Position numbers and translations under genes: made by a program. The notes under the pieces are model-generated. The model was not told the origin of the DNA and ran no database searches. It saw only the letters and a program-made list of their open reading frames with translations. From assembly GCA_030762895.1 (NCBI GenBank), contig CM061066.1:119258715-119322714 (forward strand): a stretch of 64,000 bases of DNA. Reading direction: 5' to 3'. This document shows positions 20,761 to 30,920 of the stretch, in pieces. The first letter of the stretch is position 1. Each line of letters opens with the position of its first letter. Origin of the DNA: Sophora flavescens (lineage: Eukaryota > Streptophyta > Magnoliopsida > Fabales > Fabaceae).

Positions 20761-21985
20761 TTCGGTTACCTCAGCGAGCTCGGTCAGCATGTTTGAACTA
20801 GATCCAAGGATGGAGATGTACGAGTCCAGAGCCGAACCAACAGAGTCTTTAGAGAAGTTCCAATTAGGAGCCCAAGCGGAACAATGCACCAAGGTCGGCA
20901 GTCAGCTCAACCCCTCGCTCAAACAACAGATTCAAGTGGTCTTAAAAAATAATGCCGATTTGTTTGCTTGGAAGACATCGGATATGCCTGGCATAGACCC
21001 CAATTTTATGTTCCATAAGCTATCTATACGTCCCGAAGCCAAGCTTGTAGCTCAAAAAAAAAAAAAAAACTTGGCGAAGAAAGGCGCAAAGCAATAACCG
21101 AGGAGACTGCCAAACTGGTCAAAGCAAATTTCATCAGAGAGGTGAAATACACTACTTGGCTAGCCAATGTGGTGTTAGTTAGAAAGGCCAATGGTAAGTG
21201 GAGAATGTGCACCGACTACACCGATCTCAACAAAGCGTGTCCAAAGGATTCTTATCCTCTTCCCAACATTGACAGATTGGTAGACGGAGCTTCAGGGTAC
21301 AAAATTTTTTCCTTCTTGGATGCATATTCAGGCTATAACCAGATAAGGATGTATCCACCCGATGAAGAAAAAATGGCATTTATGACCGATGGGGCAAACT
21401 ACTGCTACCGAGTAATGCCTTTCGGTTTAAAAAATGCTGGTGCAACATATCAAAGTCTTATGGACAAAGTCTTTGTCAACCAGATCAGAAAGAACCTAGA
21501 AGTATATGTTGATGGTGGTAAAGTCCGATGACCTAAAGCAACACTCAACCGACCTCGAAGAAATTTTTAGTCAACTCAGAAAGTACAACATGAGGTTAAA
21601 TCCAGAAAAATGCTCTTCTGGTGTACAAGGAGGAAAGCTCTTAGGATATATGCTAACACATAGAGGAATTGAAGCTAATCTTGATAAGTGCAAAGCTGTC
21701 ATTGAAATGTGGAGCCCTCATAATGTGAAAGAAATTCAGAGGTTAGCTGGTCGATTAGCTTCTCTATCCGGCTTTCTCCCAAAGTCCGCAGAAAAAGCAA
21801 GACCCTTCTTCCAGTTTTTGAAAAAACCAAAAGAGTTCATCTGGACCGAGGAGTGTGAGAAAGCCTTTGAAGATCTGAAACTTTTTCTAGCCTCTCCCTC
21901 GATCCTAACTCGGCCTCAGCTCGACAAAGATCTGTATTTGTATCTATTTGTCAATGATTATGCAATCATTGAAGTAATCATCTAG
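20761..21985 (+). pseudogene. pol: Tat reverse transcriptase
   Basis: The N-terminal region to about 21055 is in the gag frame. A run of 16-17 A (about 21054-21070) shifts to a second frame for 21142-21531, which carries WLANVVLVRKANGKWRMC, FLDAYSGYNQI and MPFGLKNAGATYQ. At the catalytic YVDD the sequence reads YVDGG because about five bases are missing between two ATG words (about 21512), which returns the frame to the original one (21506-21985). The second catalytic Asp is therefore lost. The two shifts compensate each other for the downstream frame. Confidence 0.9.
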
Positions 21986-22720
21986 GAAGATGAAGAACAA
22001 CAGATGCCGGTGTATTACGTTAGTAGAATTCTGAAAGATGCAGAAACACGGTATCAAGTAATTGAAAAACTAGCCCTCGCCTTAATCGTGGTAGATCGAA
22101 GGTTACGACCTTACTTCCAGTCACACCAAGTTATAGTCAAAACAGATCATCCAATAAAGCAGGTGCTCAGGAAACCCGATCTAGCCGGACGAATGATAAC
22201 TTGGTTAGTAGAATTGTCAGAGTTCAGTTTGCAATATGAGTCGAGGGGACCGATGAAAGCAGAATGCCTCTCCAACTTCATTGCTGAGCTCTCTTCTAAG
22301 CCGAGGTCAGGATCCTTCGTCTGGCTTCTATATGTTGATGGTTCATCAAACTTAAAGGGAAGCGGAGCTGGAATAATTCTTGAAGGTCCTGATGATCTAA
22401 TCCTGGAACAATATTTAAAGTTTGGGTTTACTGCTTCAAACAACCAAGCGGAATATGAAGCCCTTATTGCAGGATTGATACTAGTTAAAGAGGTTGGAGT
22501 CAAAGAATTAAAATGCCGAAGTGACTCACAACTTGTAACAGGACAAGTCTCGGGTGATTGTCAAACAAAGGATCCCCAACTAACTAGGTATCTCTGCAAA
22601 GTTAATAGTCTAATTTCTGAATTTGATAACTTTACTATTGAGCATATACCTCGGGAGGAAAATTCCTGGGCAGATCCGTTGTCTAAGTTGGCTAGCACCA
22701 GGAAAGCTGGCCAGCTAAGA
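21986..22720 (+). pseudogene. pol: Tat RNase H and second archaeal-type RNase H
   Basis: A TAG at 21983 separates it from RT, and the frame is otherwise open. The first RNase H (about 22004-22300) has PVYYVSR and ETRYQVIEKLALAL. A second RNase H (about 22318-22690) shows LYVDGSSNLKGSGAGI, NQAEYEALIAGL, CRSDSQLV and an Asn-Ser-x-Ala-Asp-x-Leu-Ser end. This is the DEDD pattern of the archaeal-type RNase H that marks the Tat lineage. It would remove the RNA template. Confidence 0.9.
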
Positions 22721-24034
22721 ACTTTCATTCAGGAGAATCTCCTCAAACCGAACATAAAAAGTGTCGAGGTGAAAATGACCGAGCACTATGATCGTGGCTG
22801 GATGACACCAATTTGGGAATATTTAGCCTCTGACAAACTGCCCAATGATCCTAAGGAGGTGAGGAGAATTAGTCTAAAATATTGCCATTACATCATTCGA
22901 GATGGAGAGTTGTACAGAAGAGGATTCTCCATGCCGTTACTAAAGTGCATAGCAAAGGAGCAGTCCGAGTACGTAATGGATGAGATGCACCGAGGAATTT
23001 GTGGAATGCATTCAGGTGACCGATCTCTAGAAGCTCGGGTCCTGAGAGCGGGGTTTTATCGGCCGACTATGAGATTGGATTGTGCTACCTGGACTAATAG
23101 GTGTGATCCTTGTTAGAAGTTTTCCAATGTAGCACGAGTTCCAGGTGAAGAGCTCCATTCCATGTTATCGTCGTGGCCCTTGACTATGTGGGGGATGGAT
23201 ATAGTCGATCCTTTCCCAGTTGCTAAATGTCAAGTCAGGTTCTTGATGGTAGGAGTAGACTACTTCACTAAGTGGATTGAAGCAGAACCATTAGCTACCA
23301 TAACAGCTAAAAAGGTTCAGAGTTTTGTATGGACAGACATCATATGCAGGCATGGCCTCACTTATGCAATTGTCACAGATAATGGAAAGCAATTCACCGA
23401 TAAAGGTCTTAGAGAGTTGTACTCCAACCTTGGAATCAAACATAAAGTGACCTCGGTTGAGCATCCACAAACAAACGGCCAAGCAGAAGCAGTCAACAAA
23501 GTCATTTTCAACGAGCTCAAGAGAAGGTTAGGCCAATCAAAAGGGGGATGGGTTGAAGAATTACCAAGCATCCTCTGGGCTTACCATTGCTCACCGCAGT
23601 CTTCAACTGGTGAAACGCCATTCAAGCTAACCTATGGAACCGATGCAATGATTCTAGTTGAGCTCGGCGAACTCTCTTTCCGAAGGCAGCATCATGACCA
23701 AAGTAAGAACGAAGAAGAAATCCGAGTTGAGCTTAACATGGTTAAGGAAGTTCGAGATGAGGCAAAAATCAGAGAAGAACTATGCAAGCAGAAAGAAACT
23801 CGGAATTACAACTCGGGGTTGCAGCCAAGGGAATTTATGCAAGGTGACTTAGTGCTGAGATTGCAAAACGATGCGAGAAAAGACTCCAAAGAGGGTAAGC
23901 TCGCAGCAAACCGGTCTGGCCCATTTATTATAGTTGAAAATCTAGGAAAGGGTGCCTATAGGCTAGAAGAGTTGTCAGGAAAGGCTGTTCCAAGAATATG
24001 GAACATTTCCCACCTTAAGTTTTATTTTAGTTAA
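22721..24034 (+). pseudogene. pol: Tat integrase
   Basis: The zinc HHCC region (HRGICGMH... CDPC) ends in TAG at 23114 where Gln is usual. The core follows from 23162: DIVDPFP with the first Asp, VTDNGKQF with the second, and Glu in GQAEAVNKV. The C-terminal domain ends near ISHLKFYF at 24034. All three catalytic acids are visible. The core and C-terminal part is a 290-codon open frame. It would insert the cDNA and generated the CATCT duplication. Confidence 0.92.
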
Positions 24035-24210
24035 AGTTATGTAAGTAGGTGATGTACTCTTTTTCCTATCCCGGTCATTTTCCCACGAGGTTTTGGCCAG
24101 GAAGGTTTTAATGAGGCATACCCAGAAAAATAAATAAATAGAATCATTTTCAGTTGCACTATTAGGCAAGAATACTGTTATATGGTCAAAATTTTATTTA
24201 TAAAAAACTA
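24035..24210 (+). other. Spacer after Tat pol
   Basis: Short non-coding stretch between the integrase stop and the minisatellite. No motif recognised. Confidence 0.6.
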
Positions 24211-24660
24211 AAAGCCTAAAAAGGTTGACCGAGCTAAAATCGACCGAGTTGAAGTCGAAATGCCGAACCTAAGGAGGCAACAACTAAAGCCTAAAAAGGT
24301 TGACCGAGCTAAAATCGATCGAATTGAAGTCGAAATGCTGAACCTAAAGAGGCAACAACTAAAGCCTAAAAAGGTTGACCGAGCTAAAATCAACCGATTT
24401 GAAGTCGAAATGCCGGACCTAAAGAGGCAAAAACTAAAGCCTAAAAAGGTTAACCGAGCTAAAATCGATCGATTTGAAGTCAAAATGCCGGACCTAAAGA
24501 GGCAAAAACTAAAAGCCTAAAAAAAGGTTGACCGAGCTAAAATCGACCGAGTTAAGGTCGAAATGCCAAACCTAAAGAGGCAACAACTAAATAACTAAAA
24601 AGGTTGTCTGAGCTACAATCGACCGAGTCAAGGTCGAATGGCTGAACGTAAAAAGGCAAC
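24211..24660 (+). repeat. 75-bp minisatellite, about five to six copies
   Basis: Units start at 24211, 24286, 24361, 24436 and 24512, with a diverged sixth near 24587. The consensus begins AAAGCCTAAAAAGGTTGACC. Because 75 is a multiple of three, one plus frame (24260-24520) reads a Lys/Arg-rich 25-residue repeat, and a minus frame is also open. I regard both as chance ORFs. Such arrays are common in the 3' region of Tat/Ogre elements. Confidence 0.93.
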
Positions 24661-24960
24661 CAATGCCTAAGAAGGTAAGTAAAAACCAAGAGGTATTCCG
24701 AGCTCCAAAAAACTCGAATAAGCCAAGTAACATGCAAAAATGTAAAAGCCAAGCACTAACTTAGAAAAAAGTTACAAGATTGAGCTCCAAAAGTCGACAT
24801 GAAAAAACGAGGCATGAACATAAAAAATGGAAAACTCTCTAAGTGAAAAGTAACTCGTAAGCAAGCACGTGATTTAATTAATAAAAAGGGGAAAAGCCCA
24901 TAGTACATAAGAGTTCAAAATAAAAAGGGCATTGCCTTAGGAACATTTTTCCTAGGTTAC
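24661..24960 (+). other. Spacer between minisatellite and antisense gene
   Basis: A-rich non-coding DNA with scattered GAGCTC-type words. No ORF with support. It probably holds the 3' end of the antisense transcript. Confidence 0.5.
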
Positions 24961-26083
24961 TCATGGGCATCCCCATGAGCAACGGTTTCAACGAGAATAG
25001 AGTTGGGGTCATCCTCGGCACTCGGAGGCAAAGCAGAAGATTGGTCAGGTAAGCCCATTTCGCCTTCACCATCGGCTCCCTCCTCAGCCGCTTGCCCTTC
25101 AACCTCCTTTTCTTGTGCTACCTCTTCCTCATCCTCTACTCGGACAACAGAAATAGGATTCCATCTCTGTTAAAATCCTTGTCCACGTCAGCAAGGGAGA
25201 AGTCAGCATTCGGGTTGAAGCGCTGAAGATGCTTCACTGCTCGGGAGAAGCCATTGACGTGCTCCTTCATAATGGAAGCTTCGGCTTCAGCCAGATCAGA
25301 TCGGAGCATGAGATTGGCCTCCTTCTCGTACTCTAGCGACTTCCGCAGCTCGAGATTGGCCTCCTTCTCGTCCTGAAGTTCCTCGGCGACCTTCTGAAGA
25401 TTGAGTCGCTCGGTTTTTTCTTGGTCCAGCTCAGTCTGAAGAGCAGTCTTACCTTTTTCCAGCTCCGCCTTTTGGGCCTTCAACTGGCCAACGGCCCGAG
25501 CTTTCTCTTTACACTTGGCCACGGCCTGAGCCAGCTCGTCCCTCACCCACAAGGCACGAGCCGCATCGGCCCTCATCACCTCCATTTTCTTGACATTATC
25601 AACAATCTGGTAACTCCAAAAGCGAGTAATTGAGGTGATCCGGAGAGCATAGGCAGCAACCGCCTCCATACTCTCATCAGGCCCATGCTCCAGCAAGAGC
25701 CGAGCATCATAAGGTTTCAGTACTTGAACGTCAATGAGGGTAGCGGGGTCGAACTCATTCCCCCAGAGCGAGCTGATTCCCGGGTTGCAGTTTCCATTGT
25801 GCCATTTGGTGTCCGAATTAAGATCGGTCACCATGGGAGCATTGCCCAACCTCTTGTCAGTAGCAGGAGTTTCTTCAACCATCAGCAGGGGAGAAGAACT
25901 TCTTATCGGGACCTCGGACTGAATGTCTTCCCGAGTCCTTTTGGGAAGGCAACTATTCAGGTCAGAAGCTTCAGCAACCTTCTTTTTCTTCCCTTTGACA
26001 TTTGAAGCTGGAGTTGATCCACTAGCAGCTTGATTAGTCGACTTCTTCATCAGGGCCTTGTAGTTGAACTTCCTCATTATCAC
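24961..26083 (-). pseudogene. Tat antisense gene, exon 2 (coiled-coil, acidic tail)
   Basis: The minus frame is open from 26137 to 25136. The start at 26137 is probably artificial, because a strong acceptor (TTTCCTTCTTGCAG) ends at about 26084 just before MRKFNYKALMKK. It then has a Ser/Lys-rich linker with GKKKK, a conserved domain around WGNEFDPATLIDVQVLKP, and a long Ala/Glu/Lys coiled coil (about 25240-25600). A one-base shift near 25140 leads into an acidic Glu-rich tail ending near 24961. Function unknown. Homologous antisense ORFs occur in Tat elements. Confidence 0.7.
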
Positions 26084-27142
26084 TGCAAGAAGGAAATCGG
26101 TCAGATACAATAAGCATGATACAGGAGAAATTAACACTTGTCAACAAAAAGCTACTTAAATTCAAAGTTGGCTTGCTGAGTGGAAGAGGTAGGAAGCTTT
26201 AAAAGCCTTCCACAAGGCAATGACTGAGGATAAAGTTTCAGGGCCAAGTCCATAGCTAGAAAATTTGGAAGGGTGTGGTTTCTAGTAGAAGGGAAATTTA
26301 GGGTTTCCAGCCGAGTCAAAAAAGAAAGACTCATTACCCCCAGTAGGTTGGACTTTGAAGAAATCCGACTTGAAAAACTTATACTAGCTCTTATAGAGCC
26401 TGATGATCCCCCTCTGCTCAACCCCACTCAGGGAGATCTAGCCAACTCGGTCCCCGAACCGAACTCGGTACTCAACCCCACTCAGGGAGATCTAGCCAAC
26501 TCGGTCCCCGAACCGAACTCGGTAAAAGTAAAGAAACTTAAGAGCAGTAGCCTCTATCCCTATCTGGCCACATAGAATTTGGAAGGCTTTCAAGAAGGCC
26601 CAACTATTCAGGTGAAGCTGGGTAGGAGCAACGTTCATAATTTTTAGAACCCCACACTCAAAGGGGGTAAAGGGGATGGTGACACCAATCTGCTCAAACA
26701 AAGTCTTATATACATAGGTGAAAGCTGGTTCAGAGGGAGACGCTTGAAGAAACACATGTTCATTATCTGAACAGAGAAGGCATTCTATAGCACCATCGGA
26801 AGCAGTAACTTTGGCCTTGATGGCGTTAAGGGAATCGAGAGTTCTGAAATTAGAATAAAATGCCCCAACACCGGGTTTTACCCAGAAATACCCAGGAATG
26901 GTAATATTTGGGTAGGGAACCCTGGGCATCCTAGAAGCACGCTTGCGGTGCTTAGGGGCCATGATAGCGTCAGGAGTAGCAGAGGTACTCCCGTCAGAAG
27001 AGGAAGAAGAACCCTTGGCACCTCCATCACCATGAGAGGGAGAGGGGGAATGATGAGGAGGGCCCCCAATCTGATTGATTTCGGGCTCTATGATCTGAAC
27101 CCCAGAAGAGGCATTCTGGGATACCTCGAATGTAGTTTCCAT
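26084..27142 (-). pseudogene. Tat antisense gene, exon 1 (gypsy-type Transposase_28-like domain)
   Basis: ATG at 27140-27142 (METTFEV) follows an acidic and Ser/Gly-rich leader. From about 26900 the sequence matches what I recognise as the putative gypsy-type transposon domain (PF04195): PFTPFECGVLKIMNVAPTQL and NSWAFLKAFQILC. The frame stops at 26492 in a TAG where Trp is expected. A 54-bp tandem duplication follows, then more homologous protein down to about 26160, with a likely donor near 26150. The gene lies antisense to pol and would need its own promoter near the 3' LTR. Role unknown. Confidence 0.7.
26419..26526 (-). repeat. 54-bp tandem duplication in antisense exon
   Basis: CAACCCCACTCAGGGAGATC starts at 26419 and again at 26473, and the two units are nearly identical. 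The length is a multiple of three, so it would add 18 residues without a frameshift, but each unit carries the same in-frame TAG. Confidence 0.9.
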
Positions 27143-27899
27143 GGAAGAAAGAAATAATGAAGGGAAAGGACGATGACGTACCTGGAACAGAAAAGGAAAT
27201 GTAGAAGCTTGAAGGAGAAGAGCTTGAAGAGAGGTTTGAGCAAGGAAGAGGCAAAATGAGCTCCTAAGCAAACTTCTCCCTAACTTATAGAGACATCGAA
27301 GCTTCGAAAGGAAACAAATCTTAACGTTACTTTTGAAAGTAATAATGACGGACACCGTGTGAAGAAAGGAAACGTCTCTTCAAGTATGCGCAAATTCAGC
27401 TCACTAATGAAGAAGTCACACGTGGCTAAGATATCGGAATAAATGCTGCGACAAGCTAACGGCTTCAATCACGCAACCAAAGAGCAAGCCTTGGAAGTAA
27501 TGGCACAGAGGCCACACGTCACAAACTTGCCTTATCTTAATAACGAAGGCAACGTCTCTTTTCATATCGGGAGCTACGAAACGGCCCCTTCAAAGAAGCT
27601 TCCACGCTTTCTGAAAGCTCAAAGCCTGGGGGGGCTTGTATATGGGCCGAGGTGTAAAGCTCGCCAACTCAAAGCATGAAGCTCGGCCACTCACCTCGCT
27701 AACTTGAAAGGCTAAAGATACCAAGTTTATAAGCTCGGTCACCAAGGTTGAACGATTGGCCGAGGTACAAGATCGGTCAATAAAATTATGGTAAAAAGGG
27801 AAATAAAAACTACACCATAAACCTGAGATTCTCCAAATAAGGTTTTTAAAGGCCAAGCTCGACTACTGTCATGAAAACTTTTACACTTCTATTAGCTCA
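27143..27899 (+). other. 3' untranslated region of Tat element with duplicated polypurine/LTR head
   Basis: Non-coding. At about 27616-27660 the sequence AGCTCAAAGCC, a G7 run, then CTTGTATATGG...CCGAGG closely resembles the true junction at 27895-27930 (AGCTCAAAGC, G5, CTTGTATACTGGCTGAGG). It is thus a partial second copy of polypurine tract plus LTR start about 275 bp upstream. Confidence 0.65.
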
Positions 27900-27913
27900 A
27901 AGCTTAGGGGGCT
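27900..27913 (+). other. Polypurine tract of Tat element
   Basis: AAGCTTAGGGGGC precedes the LTR start TGTATACTGG. Position and purine content fit the plus-strand primer. Confidence 0.7.
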
Positions 27914-28540
27914 TGTATACTGGCTGAGGAGTAAAAATCGGCCACCGAGCTTGGATACCCGATCTAATCAAGGTGGGAAGGATAAGATATTGATATTATC
28001 TTTAATAATCCTGATATTATCTCAAATAACCTTATCCGGTTAGAATCTCATTTTAAGATATTGATATTATCTTTAATAATCCTGATATTATCTCAAATAA
28101 CCTTATCCGGTTAGAAGAGATAAAATCCCTTAAATTGAGGAAATCACATCTCAAAGAAGATTTAAGAGATAAAAGGAGATAAATCCAGATCTCTTAAAGA
28201 TATGGGGATCCTATTATAAAAAGAGGAGAACCCAAAAGAGAGAGTCACTTTTCACTAACCTAGGTGAATCTCCCTTAAGCGTATTAGAGGAACCAGCTTG
28301 GCCAAGAGACTATTGAAGAGTCCTTGCTCGCTGGTATTCATCAGATACAAGATTAAAGGATTGAGATCACCATATGGCCAAGGGTTGAACCTAGAACTAC
28401 GTCTGGCTTTGATTCCCATAGGGATACGTAAGACCTGAATACAATATTCCGTCATGCCATAATCTAAAACAACCCCATTGTTCACTCTTGGTTTGATGTT
28501 TTACGACGAGATTCCGCAAAGTCGGATCTCGGCAGGAACA
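27914..28540 (+). repeat. 3' LTR of Tat element
   Basis: 627 bp, matching 17947-18571. It has the same 71-bp internal duplication and a TATAAAAA at about 28215. It is followed by the TSD CATCT. Confidence 0.95.
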
Positions 28541-28545
28541 CATCT

Positions 28546-29734
28546 TGACAAGGAACTATTTCAGTTTCCCCATCCTCCTGTAGTCATGACTTTTCGCTTC
28601 AACATCAATTTGTAGATGGTCCGAAGCTTTCACTAATTAACTCCTAAAAATAAATTTTGAGTTGTATTGAAGTGCAAACTATGTTGAACTTGCGGGAGAA
28701 GAAGTTATATATGAGTCAAATTTAGTGGGGGTTAAGATGGTAGCGGCTGGAGGAATGGTGGAGAGGACACCGATGGCTAGCTGAATGAAAAGAAGTGAGG
28801 GTAAGAAAGTAATTTCAAAATTAAAGATTAGGGATAAAAAGAAAATTTGATAAATGGTGTAGGATGCAGCTTTTTTCAAGGGTGCATATTAGACGACACT
28901 GTCAATGCAGTAACATAATAAAAATTATGATGTAGAAGATGCTTGCCACTACAAACTGAAAAGTTGACGTTCACATCATGGCTAGAAATATTATTAGTTA
29001 AGTCAAAATAATTCCTATACAATGTACTTGTATTGTGCGTCAATAATGGTTCATTTAATGGTTATTTATTTTCAGATTCGTATCAACGATGTTATTTATA
29101 GTCAAGATACTGACTTTTTTAAGCAAAAATATATACAAAAGCATCGTTAATAATATCTAACATCCCAATTAGGTTAGCATCTTAAACTTTATCAAATCAT
29201 TTGTAGCCTACGAAAATCTTATTAAAAAATTTAAAAGAATACAAGATCACGGAGGACATAAGGAAAAAACAATTAAACTTATACTTACGAAGATTTAACC
29301 TATTTTGGCTAAAACCTTCTAGTGAAACAGGGATTGAATCCCAAAAAAAGAAAAAGAAAAAACCAGATGAGAGCCACCATAAGCAACAAGCCTATCTGCA
29401 ATGACCAAAAAGATGGAACCACGGATGCAGATAAATTTTCTATCCTTTTTGAAATTCAATTCTGTAGCCATGAAACTCAGCAAATAACTTTACCAATGTT
29501 AGCTTCAAAACACAGGAAGCCTGAGTCTAGGACCACAATGGAGAAACCAACTAAAATGCTGCTCTTGCACATAGCACTACCAATATTAAACCAGCAAATA
29601 TCATACTAGTCAAGATGATCCTGAAATCAATCCTGCACTTGTTTATTCTATAATTCTTGAAATTGATGCAACACTATAAACAACGTTACCAATTCCTCCA
29701 GTAATCCATAACAGAATTTTCAATCTAGTCATAT
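28546..29734. other. Non-coding interval with right direct-repeat copy
   Basis: It holds the right side of the candidate TIR element, the right repeat copy (28898-29030) and A/T-rich DNA. On the minus strand near 29660-29700 a short KILLWITGGIGN-like peptide could be a decayed start of a LINE ORF2. I do not claim more. The 95-codon plus ORF at 29322 looks like chance. Confidence 0.45.
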
Positions 29735-30745
29735 AGAATATTTTTGGTTTGGTAGAACCAGCCTTAAATCGAGTATTATAAGGTTCTGACCTTTGAAGAA
29801 TAACATTTTTTGTTTTGTTTTCCTTTGAGATTTGGAAATAACAACTGTAAAATCATCTCCATCATCAGCTGCAATTGGAGAAACATCTTCTCCAGCATTT
29901 CCATCCAAATATTTACCAACCAACTTTAGATCATGAGCAATGTTAGGACATGAAACAGATAATCTACTACAGCTACCCGAATCAAAAGAATTTTACACAT
30001 GAGAAGGAATATTCGAGATTTCTTTCTACTGATCAGAGATTATAGCAGAAGAAACATGATAAGGAGGAGTTTTAATAATTGGAGTATCGGCATTATGACA
30101 TGATATTGTTTCAGTTTCATTGCACAATGATAATTCAACAGCCACATTATCACCACCACATTCAAATGAGGAATTGAATTTGACACATGTTGAATTGACT
30201 TATCAAAAATGGTTTCAAAAGGTTCCGAATCATCATCAATGACTTGCATCTGAGCATTTAATACCGCTTCCTTCTTTGCAGGAGACAATTCTTGAATAAC
30301 ATAATCTTTTTCCTTTTGATCAGTAGAGAGATTTCTATCCTCTACTTCAATGTTCTGCATTGGAGCATTTACTACTTGTTCCTTCTCTGCAGAATTTTGC
30401 CTTTGATCATTGGCAATATTTCTATCATCTAGATGTAATCACTTGACTCTTTCTTTAGGAACATATATCTGCTTAGATTTCTGATTAACTGGAGGATCTT
30501 TGTTCATCAAAGAATCCTTCTTGCCTACCTTTTCCTTGCAATCTACTACATTATGACCAATAACCTGGCAAAAGGAGCAAAACGAAGGGATTTTCTCATA
30601 ATCCACCCCCACATAAAAATCAAAACTATCCCTTTCTACCATAATTTCATAATGCAATTTAGTCTTAAGATCAATATCCACTAAAACCCGAGCATTATGG
30701 CCAAAAACACGATTCTTAGTTGTTTCATCTAAAGATACAGACTCT
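29735..30745 (-). pseudogene. LINE-type ORF1 fragment with zinc knuckle
   Basis: The minus strand encodes VFGHNARVLVDIDL, then HYEIMVERDSFDFYVGVDYE, then a CX2CX4HX4C knuckle CSFCQVIGHNVVDC (about 30550-30600). A Lys-rich linker, an acidic region (30040-30360) and an end with DDFTVVISKSQRK (about 29850) follow. This order matches the nucleic-acid-binding ORF1 of plant L1-type LINEs (DUF4283 plus zf-CCHC_4). The N-terminal DUF4283 part is absent and frameshifts occur. It would bind LINE RNA. It is a decayed copy. Confidence 0.7.
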
Positions 30746-30774
30746 TATTTGTATGATATAATTGAGATGTGCTT

Positions 30775-30920
30775 GTGCAGAAATTTATCTCAAGAAGACT
30801 AATTCCGCTCATTGTATATATCTTTGTGTTGAAAATTTGTGGAAATGATCACTTCATTATTTTATCATTTTATGTCAATGATGTATTAATTATTGGTTCT
30901 AATTCTTTCAGAATTGACAT
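30775..30920 (+). pseudogene. copia reverse transcriptase fragment
   Basis: The plus frame reads NDHFIILSFYVNDVLIIGSNSFRID, recognisable as the copia RT motif C, with the catalytic YVDD changed to YVND. The fragment is about 50 codons long and is cut by the SINE. It is an ancient remnant unrelated to the larger Sirevirus copies. Confidence 0.6.

Larger units (their letters stand above)
17947..28540 (+). mobile_element. Tat-lineage Ty3/gypsy retrotransposon, complete
   Basis: 10.6-kb element with LTRs at 17947-18571 and 27914-28540 and TSD CATCT at 17942-17946 and 28541-28545. The left LTR lacks the first two bases (TG) of the right, which accounts for 625 versus 627 bp. It contains a PBS, gag, protease, RT, RNase H, a second archaeal-type RNase H, integrase, a minisatellite and an antisense gene. 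The second RNase H plus a long 3' region identifies the Tat group. By eye the LTRs differ by roughly 6 percent. Many stops make it defective. Confidence 0.95.
17533..28897. mobile_element. Candidate TIR transposon (about 0.76 kb) split by the Tat retrotransposon
   Basis: Excluding the retrotransposon, 17533-17941 and 28546-28897 lie between two direct copies of ACTGTCAATGCAG. Its ends look like imperfect inverted repeats: TTAGTATGCACAC after the left copy, and the complement of GGGTGCATATTAG before the right. No ORF is seen. This is a tentative call. An alternative is a tandem duplication that simply caught the insertion. Confidence 0.35.

Noticed and set aside
24260..24520. 86-codon basic repeat ORF
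   Set aside because: It is a by-product of a 75-bp minisatellite whose length is a multiple of three. The opposite strand is equally open.
29322..29609. 95-codon plus ORF with a Lys-rich start
   Set aside because: No recognisable domain. The region on the opposite strand is more likely decayed LINE sequence.
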